Source: Stercorarius parasiticus
Lineage: Eukaryota > Chordata > Aves > Charadriiformes > Stercorariidae
Reading direction: 5' to 3'
Length of the DNA: 64,000 nucleotides
Assembly (NCBI GenBank): GCA_013396915.1
Contig: VWZL01004592.1
Span: 186,001-250,000 of the forward strand
Shown here: one piece after another, positions 10,807 to 23,000 of the stretch
Layout: the number at the start of each line of letters is the position of its first letter
Position numbering within the stretch: position 1 is the stretch's first letter
Made by a program: the position numbers and the translations under genes
Notes under the pieces: generated by a model
Database searches by the model: none
What the model was told of the DNA's origin: nothing
What the model saw: only the letters and a program-made list of their open reading frames with translations

Positions 10807-11071
10807 ATGGCAGAGCTGCTGGGGCTTGGGGACGAGTGCAGGGAGGGGGCTTCGGGGGCTTCTGCACTCACTGGCTCCTGCCTTGCAGACAACAGGCTGA
10901 ACCTGGATGTTTATCCTGACGGCTGCTGCCGGTTCCTTCAGCTGTTCAAGGGGCGAAGGGGAGAGGTGGTCCAGGTGGAGTTCCTCCGGCTCAGCAGCAA
11001 CGATCACCTCCTTGGCACCACACTGGGCATCCTTCCTCATCTGAAGCACTTGAAATCCCTGGTGCTCAAAG
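10807..11071 (+). CDS. PIDD1: PIDD1 coding exon 1 (N-terminus)
   Basis: Residues 1-88. The conserved part begins [12 protein letters not shown] and runs to LKSLVLKG, matching the region before the leucine-rich repeats of mammalian PIDD1. The exon itself starts at 10700, so 107 bases precede the ATG. The donor is AAAG|GTAAAT. Confidence 0.9.
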
Positions 11072-14000
11072 GTAAATTCCTGGGCCAGTCAGCATCCAAC
11101 TTTTCTAGGCTCAGCTATTTTTTTTATCATTCTCTCCACATCTGCAGGACAAACTACCCTTGGAACGGTTTTGTTCTAGTGCTGCATACTACAGCTTTGG
11201 GTTTTAGCCTTGCTCAGAGCTGCATGCAGATTTCAACAAGGTACGGTTTCTAGACTCTTATTTCCTTCCTTTGTTTCTACTGCTGCCTGGAGACCGGTTT
11301 TTAGAGTCTGTTTGGGTTGATGCTACAACATTTTGTGTAGCCATCCTCTAGAAGAAGAGCATTTTTTGCACAGTTATGCAAGGAGAGGGGCATTGAAAGG
11401 TGTTGGATTTTCTGGTAAATGTTCAACCCCTCTTTTATTTTTGGGAATATAATGAGCTGTCTTTGCTGTGTTTCCATCTGAATCAATCCTAGCTTAATAC
11501 TTGCTTAGTGTCAGTGAGTGTAGGTTTAGCAGAGTTCAAGACAGACCAGAAGAGGCTGCTCAACATTTTATCAAAAGTAGGACTCAGGGCGTGCACGTAA
11601 TTTGGCAAACTGTAATAACCTATAAATAATATAGTAGTAACGTCTTTCTCATCTCTTTATTGTAGGAGGATCTCAATACAAATGGTATAATTTCTGTATC
11701 AGACTGAATCACTCTTTGGGAGGTGGGATTTTAAAAAGAAATGAGATAAAAAAGGGGGTGTTTTTTGCCAGAATTCAGGGTTCTAGTTGAAAACTGAAAA
11801 GGCTGAGGTTTGTTTCTATATCTACCACAGATTTCTCATGTGAATAATTTAATTTGTCTCTTCCCCCTTTAGTAAAGGTGAGGATAATGGCAATACCTTT
11901 TATCAGGCTTGTTTTGTGAGATGTACACACACCCTGAAGTGCAATAAAATAGTTCACTAAGATTTTCTTATGTACAAAGTGCAATATGTCAGTTTGATTG
12001 TTCTCATTTCTCACCATTATGCAGCATAAAAAGTGTTTGGTGCCCTCTGCTGTATGTGTATACAAATAGACAACGGGAGGGAGAGTAGGAAACGATGAAG
12101 AAATGGAGAGTTTTGGAAGTTTCCTTTTGTTTGCTCGACTTTATGTGGCTGCAGTCCTCCAGTTTGAGTGTCACAGGCTGGGGTGGGGGACTTGGGTCCT
12201 TCCCTCTCTGCATTGTCTAGCCTACGCAATACTGAACTACTTGCCTTTTTTTCCACATTTTCACTGCTTTACTCATGTCTGCTCTCCAGTCTTGGCAAGG
12301 GCAGATCTCAGTCCTCGTGGCTGTTTGTCCCTTAACAGCACAGGCACAGCTCAGAGAGCGAGGAATGTCTCCTTAGTCCATGAAGCGTTGTGCGTTGGCC
12401 ACTGGTGCTGATGGGGAAGAGATGGGGAGGGAGAGTGGGAGGCTTGGAGGGATATGGGCCACCCTGATGAAGGGTGGTAGATGTGTGAAGTGGCCTGGCT
12501 TTTTCTGAGCTTCAACTCCAGATGTGTTTAGCAGAGCTCTATGGTTGACTGTGGCACCTCTTGATTTCTAACAGGTCTTCACCATTTTCACTGACCAGGA
12601 AACTGAGGCAAGGAACAGAAAACCCACTTCTCTATGAGTAGTTTGTAATCAGTGCTGCTCATTGCAATCAGTAACTCCCTGTCTTCTGGGTCTCTGTGCT
12701 AAGGAGTCTCATGTGAGGCTAGTGAGGTAACCCTGCAGCATATTGACCTCTTTCTCCACTTTCCTCCACACCCAGGTGGCCATGCCAGGGATGAGTTTGG
12801 TTCATGTCAGCATGGCTCCTTGACAAACCTGCCACCAAACATTGGGAACCTGAGGTGTCTCACCCACCTGGATCTCAGCTTCAACAATCTCTCCACCTTG
12901 CCCAGCTGCATCCTCCACCTCCCCAGCCTCCGCGTGCTCCTGGTGAGCCACAACAGCCTGGTGGCACTCCCTGAGGACTTTGGCTCTCTGAGCAAGCTGA
13001 CTTTCTTCTCTGCTATGAAAAATCAGCTGAAGGACTTACCTCAGAGCATTGGGGAGCTGACAGTGCTGCAGGACCTGTATCTCTCGGAAAATGCTTTGGA
13101 ATTCCTCCCTGAAGAAGTTGGGAATCTGCACAACTGCACAGAGCTGGATCTCTCTGGGAATCATTTATCGAGCATCCCGGACTCCTTAGGTAAGTATTTC
13201 TAGGGGAAAAGAAGGACATGGGCTTGCTGAGCTTTTCATACAGTCTAGGACCCCTGAGGCCCTTGGTCTCTGTCCCCAGAGTCGTTAGCACAAACCATCT
13301 GTTACATTAAAGCCAAATGGAAGAGATATCCAGAAGAAACATGCTTGGTTCAGTCAGTCCTTTTGAGCATTAATGACTCTCTGGACCACGCTTTCTGCTT
13401 CTGTGGATCATCGAAACTACTAAGATTTCAATACAACTTTCAATAGCAGAGGATTTGGCCTGGCTGGTCTTGGGTAGCGCCCAGGACTGGAAACAGAAGA
13501 TTTGGGGTTTAATGGGATGCAAATCTGGGCTTGAAATGGCGCTGTCCAGTGCGGACCAGTCCACAGAACTGGGCTCTGACTTCTGCTGCCCAGCTTCCTG
13601 ACTCTTGCGTCCTGTATTACTTTGTGCCTGGGGTTGTCATTGGTGCTGTTACGGAAGCATCTTACATCCATGCTCATAGCTGGGTGCTGAAAAGCAGAGG
13701 ACAGAGGAGGCTGTGTTGCCTTTCAGTTAATTCCCTACACCCCTTTATTTTGTGAGCTAAAGAGATGTTGGGCTCTTATGCTTTTCCCTTATTTTGTGTG
13801 TGTGTGTGTGTGTACATGTGATGAGGAGAGCGGCCGGGGGGTGCTGTTAGAGCTGATGTGCGATGCAATTAACAGCATGGCTGGGGGGGCACTTCTTGTT
13901 CTAACCTGCAGCCAATTTGAAGTCTCTGCGTCGACTGCATCTCCACAGCAATCTCCTGGTGACAGTCCCTGCCTCGCTTGCCAGCCTGCCCAACTTGTCC

Positions 14001-17000
14001 AGACTTGATCTGCAGAACAATTGCCTCCGTGCTGTCCCCTCTGAGATCCAGACCTTGCCATTCGTGCACCTCCGAGGCAATCCCTTAGGAGAAACTGAGC
14101 CATCCCCGCAGGCCGGTAATTGCAAGTGTTCTGCTGCTGTGCGTTCTGCCCAGCTGTTCCCTCACTCAGCCCAGCATGGCGGGGATGGATTTGGATTAGA
14201 CAAAACAAGCAGGGGGGAATCAGATCAGTATTTATTTGTCTGGAATAATTATTAGGTTGCAAAGATACAGACAGTATGATTTCTGTTTTTACAAGTCCAA
14301 GCCTGGTCTGAAGGGCTCAGTGGTCCCTGGAATTGGGCTTGCTAGGAAAGGTCTTACAGTGGAAATGAAAATGGAATTCAGAGGAAACGGACCAGGAGAG
14401 GCCCTTAAAGGGGTCCAGCCTTTTTAGCAGAGGTGAGCACCAGTTCTTGGACTTGCTGCATGGCCCTAGTCTGTGGTGGCTCATGATGATAGAAGCCCAG
14501 AGGGCAATAAGAGGTCATTCTGCTGTGCAGTTCCCTCCTGCTTTCCTGTGGTTCCCAGGCTACAGAGGAGCAGGTCTTTGTCCAAGGTGAAGGTGATGAA
14601 TGAGCAGGAATCTGAGCAGGGTTTCCCAATGGTGCCAATGTTTACAAGAGCAAGCACTGATTCCCAGGGGTGGCCCCAGGCAATCAAACATGGCCCTGAG
14701 AGCTGCAGGAGTGGTGGATTAAAATATTTTCTAATTCCCCCTTTTTCTGAGTTTTCCTGGGGGAGTCAGCATTTCCAGTATGTCTTGGGACTGCTAGACC
14801 TCTTCCCATTCTCCTGCTGCTGCTTGATCTGAAGCCTGCTGCAGTGTGAGCAGGGTTCCGCTAGCAACTTCTGTCAGATTAGGAATAAGCCAAAACTGAA
14901 ATGCAAGTTCAGCCTTTCTTGTCTACCTGGTTTTAAGTAACTTCTGTTACCTCCTCCTATCCAAACCTTTTTGTTGCTGCAGATGAATCCAGTGCCAGAG
15001 GGCTACGAAGACTGTTCCTTGCATCAGGAGAGGACAGGTAAGCCTCTGTTATTAAGAATTTATATTACAGTGGTGTAACAAGGTCCCAGACAAGTTTGGT
15101 GCATGGTTGGTACTGCATGTGTGTATAGGAGCTTATGGCCTCAGTAGACCAGTCAAACAGAAGGTAGGAGATTCTTCTGTTGATTTTTGGAGGGCTGAAG
15201 TCATTGCATGGTGTCATACATTCATGTATTTCTTCTGGAAGCTTTTCTGTCACCTCTGAAGGCTGCAAAGTGGTCCTGGCATGTGGCATCCATTTCTACT
15301 TTCCACCGGGGGCTGCCTCTGACCCTCTGCGGATCTACTTCCGCACCCTTGCACCGGACCCTCGGTGGGTAAAGCTGAGACACCATGATGTCCTGCTAAG
15401 TGGAGTCCTGGAGCTGCAGCCTCATGGGGTCAAATTCCAGCAGGTGAGAACACATCCAGGCCACCTCCTGATCAATCTGCCTCTGCAGTAGCTTGGCAGA
15501 GTCTTCTGAGAGAGTCTTTTGGGACTTTTGAGACAGGTACCTCCATAACTGCTGCTTTTAAGTATCTGCAGGACTGCCTTTCAAAGAAGCCCTGCTGCAA
15601 AGAATCATAGATACATGGAATGGTTAGAGTTGGAAGGGACCTTGAAGATCATCTAGTTCCAACCCCCCTGCCATGGGCAGGGACACCTCCCACTAGACCA
15701 GGTTGCTCAAAGCCCCATCAACCTGGCCTTGAACACTTCCAGGGATGCGGCATCCACAGCTTCTCTGGGCAACCTGTTCCAGTGTCTCACCACCCTCAGA
15801 GTAAAGAATTTCTTCCTAATGTCTAATCTAAATCTATCCTCTTTCAGCTTAAAACCATTACTCATCCTATCAATATGCTCCCTCATTTAGGTCCTGTAAG
15901 GCCGCTATAAAGTCTCCCTTCTCTTCTGCAGGCTGAACAACCCCAGCTGTCTCAGCCTGTCTTCATAGGAGACATAGGAGAAGTGGCAGCTTCTCTGGCA
16001 CTGTGCTGGTCTGGCTTCTTTGCCTTCCCCATTGCTCCTGCTTGAGCTGAGCTATAACCTTCCTCACTCACAACCCTCCTGTGCCAGAGGATAAGTGCTG
16101 TTACAGCATTTGGCCTTAGCCTGCAACAAGAATGGTTTGCATCCTTCCCTAAAAGTCTAACTGTGTGGTTTTCATTCAAGCTGGTGAGTACTTACACCAC
16201 CAGCCCCATCATGGCTGACAGCAACTCACTTCAAAAGTTGCTTTGCCCTTTCTGCCCACAGGCTGATGAACTTTTTCTGCTGTAACACTACATAGCAGAC
16301 CCAACATCTCCTGTAACCTCCCTGGAGGCTGCAGGACAGAGCAGGTTCCTATCTCTGCCTTCACTCTCTTTATACAGGCTGTGCTTTGCCCTCCCCCTTC
16401 TTGTCTGCAGAGGAAGGCACAGAGCAGAGCTAGGTCTGGTTTTATCCTTTGTATTGATGTCTCATGGGAATACTTTTTTGCCAGGAGGTGCAGATCAGGA
16501 TGCCATATGCCTCCCCTCAAACCCTTCACCAGCGTGAGGTGGTAGTTCGGACCTTCAGTGGACAGAGCTGGAGTGATCTGAGAACAAGAGTGGAGCAGAA
16601 GAGAAAATCAAAGGTAAGCAGATTGGAATGACCAGTGACACACATTGTTCCTGTACCCCTCTTTGGTTTTGCCCAGCCAAGAGTGAGCCCATTGGAAACA
16701 TCTCATGAGCAGTGTTTTGACCAGCTGCTATAAAATGGCAGCTCCAGGTTTCCTCTGTCATGGAGGTATGTCTCCTGAGGGTGATGAGTTGCAGCCTGCC
16801 ATGCTTCCTGCCTGTTCTAGTGCTTTCATCTGCTTGGCTGTTACTGGCACTTACTTTCCTGCCTTTATTGTATTATGTTATATGGCTATATGTTTTCTAT
16901 GAGAGGTGCTATGCTGGACCTTGTTCTCACCAACAAGGAGGGGCTGGTGGGGAATGTGAAACTCAAGTGTAGCCTTGGCTGCAGTGACCATGCGATGGTG

Positions 17001-20000
17001 GAGATCAAGATCTTTAGTGCAGCAAGGAGGGCGCACAGAAAGTTCACTACCCTGGACTTCAGGAGAGCAGACTTTGGCCTCTTCAAGGTTCTGCTTGGTA
17101 GAGTACTGTGGGATAAAGCTGTGGAGGGAAGAGGGCCCAAGAAAGCTCTCTGATATTCAAGGACCATCTCCTCTAAGCTCAGGAGTGATGCATTCCAACA
17201 AAGAAGAAGTTGGGCAAAAATGCCAGGAGGCCTGCATGGATGAACAAGGAGCTCCTGGAGAAACTCACTCAAAAACGAAGCCTACAGAGGGTGGAAGCAA
17301 GGACAGGTAGCCTGGGAGGAATACAGAGAAATTGAGGAGCCAGGGATCACATTAAGAAAGCTAAAGCCCTGATAGAATTAAATCTGGCCAGGGAGGTCAA
17401 GGGCAACAAGGAAAACTTCTATAAGTATGTCAATGATAAAAGGAAGACTATGGAAGATGTGGGCCCTCTCCAGAAGGAAAAAGGAGACCTGGTTACCTGG
17501 GATATGGAGAAGGCTGAGATACTCAATGACTTTTTTGCCTCAGTCTTCACTGGCAAGTCTTCCTGCAGACTGGAAAAGGGGAAAACATAACCTCCATTTT
17601 TAAAAAGGGAAAAAGGAAGACCCAGGGAACTACAGGCCAGTCAGTCTCACCTCTGTGCCTGGGAAGATCACGGAGCAGATCCTTCTGGAAACTCTGCTAA
17701 AGCACATGGAAAATAAGGAGGTGAATGGTGAAAGCCAACATGGCTTCACTAAGGGCAAATTGTGCCTGACAAATCTGGTGGCCTTCTATGATGGCATTAC
17801 AGCACTGGTAGATAAGGGGAGAGAAACTGACATCATCTACCTGGACCTGTGCAAAGCATTTGACACTGTCACGCATGACGTCCTGGTCTCTAAATTGGAG
17901 AGACACAGATTTGACAGATGGACCTCTAGTTGGATAAGGGTGGATGGTGGATTGGTTGGACGGCAGCACTCAAAGAGTCCAAGTGGAGACCAGTGACGAG
18001 TGGCATTCCTCAGGGACTGGTACTGGGACCAGTGCTATTTAACTTCTGTGTCAGCGACATGGACAGTGGGATTGAGTGCACCCTCAGCAAGTTTGCCCAT
18101 GACACNGTGAACCCCGTGTGAAGTTCAACAAGGCCAAGTGCAAGGTCCTGCACCTGGGTCGGGACAATCCCAAGCACAAATACAGACTGGGCAGAGAATA
18201 GATTGAGAGCAGCCCTAAGGAGAAGGACTTGAGGGTATTGGTTGATGAGAAGCTCAACATGAGCTGGCAATGTGTGCTTGAAGCCCAGAAAGCCAACTGT
18301 ATCCTGGGCTGCTTCAGAAGAAGCGTGGCCAGCTGGTTGAGGGAGGTGATTCTGCCCCTCTTCTCTGCTCTCGTGAGACCCTACCTGGAGTACTGCGCCC
18401 AGCTTTGGGGCCCCCAACATGAGAAGGACACGGACGTGTTGAAGCAAGTCCAGAGGAGGGCCATGAAGATGATCAGGGGGCTGGAGCACCTGTCCTATGA
18501 AGACAGGCTCAGAGAGTTCAGAGTTCAGAGGCACTCAGCTCAAGCTGTATTAAACCAACTCTGTGACAGAACCTAGGGTCTGAACTTTTTTTTCTACTGT
18601 CGGAGGCTAAGACTGGATCCAGCCACAGCTAAACTCATCTCTGAGAGGTAGTTTACAAAGTAAGGCGGTCCAGTCTAAACCTTGCAACTCAAGAGGGGAG
18701 GGTCCTCCCGTACTCTTCAACAGTTTTTCAGCCTGGAGAAGAGAAGGCTCCAGGGAGACCTTATAGTGGCCTTCCAGTACCTGAAACGGGCCTATAGGAA
18801 GATGAGGAGGGACTCTTTATCAGTGAGTGTAGTGATAGGACGAGGAATAATGGTTTTAAACTGAAAAAGGGCAGATTTAGATTAGATAGTAGGAAGAAAT
18901 TCTTTACTGTGAGGATGGTGAGACACTGGAACAGGTTGCCCAGAGAAGCTGTGGATGCCACATCCCTGGAAGTGTTCAAGGCCAGGTTGATGGGGCTTTG
19001 AGCAGCCTGGTCTAGTGGGAGGTGTCCCTGCCCATGGCAGGGGGTTTGGAACTAGATGATCTTCAAGGTCCCTTCCAACTCTAACCATTCTATAACTCTA
19101 TGATTCTTCCCTGTCTTCTGTTACAGAAGCATGTGGCTCACTGTAGTGTCCTTCACTTCTCCTGGTTCCTCGTTGTGTCTCGACTTGTGCAAAATAAATG
19201 CAAAGTGCCAACAGAGGGGACATTGCTCTTTTCCAGTGTGGATCCAAACATCAAAGTGACCTTTCCTCCTGGAGTCACTGAAGAGACTCGCAGTGTCAAG
19301 CTGCAGGTATGCATGCTTTAAAAAACAAGCTTTGGTAAGCCCTAATGCAGCTGTTCTCCCATGCCAAGTAGGGGAGCCGAATGTGAGATGTCCATCCTAG
19401 GGTAATTCGTGTCTGACATGGATGCTTCATGGTCTTACCCATCTCAGATCACCGTCTGTCTTAGCTTCCCTGCCTGCAAAAAGGGTTGTGCTCCAAGCTG
19501 CCCTGTGTGGGAAAGGGATCTCCTCACAGCTCTGACAGTGTTTTGTCCTGTAGATCAGCAGGTTGCTGCTGTGAAGGGAACACGAGGAGATTTTGCTTCT
19601 TGTTCCCTTGAAAAACATACTGAGCCTGGCAGAACAGCTCAGTGAGTGAGACGGGGGGGGGGGNCCACTAAAATTAATTGTTCTGTAGAGTAGCTAGATA
19701 GTGCTAAATGCTCTTGTAATACCTTGGTCTGTCCCAGCTTGCCAGGTTGACACCAGTATTATAGCAGACTAAAGACAAAGTTCACTGTGCTTCCATTTCT
19801 CACCAGGCCCTGAGCCAAGAGCAGCATTTGACTGCTGCATGCTGGGGTAAACTGACTGAGCAATACAGGAATTTGGGTTCCTGACTGCTCCACTCATCAT
19901 GCTGTCTTCCACGTCCAGGTGCTGCCGGTCTCTGCAGAAGAGATGGAGGAAATCACGGCCGATGCAGAGTGCAGAGCCAGTCCCCTGCTCTGCCTCTCCC

Positions 20001-23000
20001 AGGACTCCCTGATGGATTTTCTCAGGCCAGTGAGAATTCAGCTGCCCCTCCCGCCTGGGGTCACAGGTCAGTTTATTCCCAAAATTGGCACAGAGAAATT
20101 CCATATGTGGAAAACCACAAATGGAAATCTGGGAATTTTGTTTGCCTCTCCTGTAACTAATAAAGCTTGCTGCTTCTCCTGCAGGAACAGCAAGGTGTGT
20201 CTGCTGAGTGAGTGGTGGTGCAGGGTTGTGGGAGATGAAGGTAATTCAGATCCAGAGGCCAGCGCTGGGCTTCACAGACCAGCAGCACAAGCTGGGAGAA
20301 TGGCCTTAGCAAATGGATTTATCTGCCAAATTGCATGTGTATTTAGACTGCTGGGTTCGGTGTGATGGGTTGGAGGGGCACTCCTGCCAACTGAGGAGAT
20401 GTTTTGTAAAAGGACTTTGATTCATGATTGGGAATAGCTTGAAGCAGGTAATGAAGGTGCTGCCTCCAGGGGTCTGCCTTCTCTTTTACTTCCTTGCTCA
20501 CGAATCAGGTGCTTAGCCAGTGCAGTTTTAAGTGTACGATCATACACTAAGCCATCTCTCACTCTGAATACTGCTATAAACAGCCTCAGCCTTGCCAGAG
20601 ATTCCTCTGTTTGCATGCTGACTACCCTTTGTCTCCTAATTCCTGTTTTTTTTGACCTTTCCTTGGCTCTCTTGTGAAGAAGTAAAATCTTTTTGGGTGC
20701 AGCTTGGCCTTCGTTGTAACACTATCTGGTATTTGTATGTCTGAACTGCATCAGGATTGAAATGTCTGTGGGATGTGTGTTTGGAAAGAGATATAACTTA
20801 ATTAATAACCCTAGATATTGGTGATGGGAATTGTCTGTCAGGGACAGATGGGAATCTGTTGCTGGAAATCAACACACTATCAGTTTAAGTCTGTATATTC
20901 TGCCAGAATATCCTGGAAGCATTGGGGTAGCCTTATCCTTTTATTGCTGCTCTTCTTTGACCAAAGTTCAGTCCTGGATGCTGAAGAGAAGGCTCAGAGT
21001 TTCAATTTGGGGCTTTTAAAAAGTGAATCACCCAAAAATGTGGCTGGGTTTGTAAAGGCATGAGTAAAGGCTTCTGCTGCATATAGCATTGCTTGATCAT
21101 TGTTGTCTTTAGGGCTAAATTTGGATCGGTCAAGGCTGCATCTTCTCCATGGTGACCTGGAGGGCCAAACCTGGGATGACATTACCGGTCAGGTGGTGCT
21201 GGAATTCACCCATCTTTACGCAGTGTTTGAAGTCACCCACTTCTCCTGGTAAGTGCAGGATTCATCCTGAGGAAAAGATGGGATGTTCCTCTGCCTTGCT
21301 CTTCCCATACTCTGACCAGGGGTCATACCATTAACCCTACCTGTTCCCTTTTCCCTTTGCAAGTCAGGCCCAGCTTAGCACTTCGTCTCTACCCATCATT
21401 TTTTACCGTCTCATGGGTGTGACACTGGCTTCTTTTCCTAGGCAGGATCCTTCCTTTTTCTTAATTCCTTTTCTGCCAGGTACTGGCTGTGGTACACCAC
21501 CAAGACCTACATTGGAGGCATTGCCAAGAAAGTCTATGAGCGGCTGCGTATGTACCAGGTGAACTTCATTGCTCTGCAGAGGAAGAAGGACCCCGAGCAA
21601 GTCCTGCTACAGTGTGTCCCCAAGCACAAGGTCTGATCTGGGTTGCATTGCACTGCTCCTGAGCTTCCTGGGCCTGTCTTCTAGGATGTAAGGGCAGCAG
21701 TGCACCACGTGGTCCTGTTCACTGCTTCTGAGTTATTGCTGGGGTATGCTATCACCACACTGTGGTGGTAGTGTGATACTGGCTCACTGGGAGCTGGGAA
21801 AAGAAGGAAAACTCATTCTATACAGCGGTGGATGCCATGCAGTGATTTCCTCCCCTGCGAACCTTGAGGACTGGGCTGCTACAATCAGCTGAGCCACAGT
21901 AACTGGCCATGTGCATGCTATTAGCATCCGGCAAACATGAGGCAAAACATGTTGGCTTAAACTTCAGTCAAAGATATTAAAGTTAACATGTCACTTGTCT
22001 GACATGGGCTAGTAGTGTGGGCAGAAGCACTGCTTTGGTTTCAGCTGGAGTGGTTAGAAATGGTACTCTTCCCGACGTTCCTTGCTGTTTACAGTTCAAG
22101 CAGTGGAACAGAACATATGAGCCCTCCTCAGTCTGCTCCAATGCAACATCAAGTTAGTTTATGCCATTAGTTTGAGCTAATCTGGCTAACTTTGTACGGA
22201 GGGAGATGGAAAGAAGATGGGAAGTGCTCACGCATTCTGTTCTGCTGCCTCTGCCCTAGGGGCATCAGCCCTCAGCAGTGTTGCTTCAAATGTTAGCAAA
22301 GTAAGTGTGCATCTGTGTTTGTAGCGCGTGTGCTTTGACAGCCAGTGCAGCTCAGTGAGGTGAGGGTTATTTTATCCAACTGGCAGAACTGGGCTGCGTA
22401 TCTAATTCTGCATTATCCTCTGGTCTCGTTGCTCTTTTTTTTCTTTATTTGTTCTCCTGTATTGAAATGACCTGTGGGCATAAAGATCTGTAAGGGTTCT
22501 TTATATCTTGCGTACTGGGCTAAAATTGTTTCCAGAGGAGGTAGCAATGGCACTCACAGTGAGACTGGGGTTGGCGGGTGTCTGTATTCCTGCCAGGGAT
22601 GGTCATGGGGTGAGAGAGAAGGTTTGCTGTTACAAATAGGAAGAAGAATAGTCACCTTAGCTCTAGGCTGATTCTTGCACTGCCTCTGAGACCCCAGGTC
22701 TGACAGTTTGATCACAGGCTGCAAAGCCAAAATTAGCTTTCTGGTGTCCTCAGCTGTGTGATATTGTAGCACGTGGCTTTTTGCAGAGAAAATGTCTTTT
22801 AATAGCACACTGTGAGGGGGATAAGGTAGCAAGTAAATCCCTCTCTAATTTGAAGATTACCAACCTGTTAAAAAGATAGAAACATTGCTGAAAATGCTTT
22901 TTTAATGTCAGCTTTGGGATGGCCTGTCTTTGTCAGTCCACATAGGCTTTTCTGCTTTTTACTTGAGAAGAGAAATAGGGAAACCACAAAACTCAGAGCA

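Noticed and set aside
16875..18576. Several plus-strand frames with reverse transcriptase similarity
   Set aside because: They are fragments of one dead CR1 element, not separate genes.
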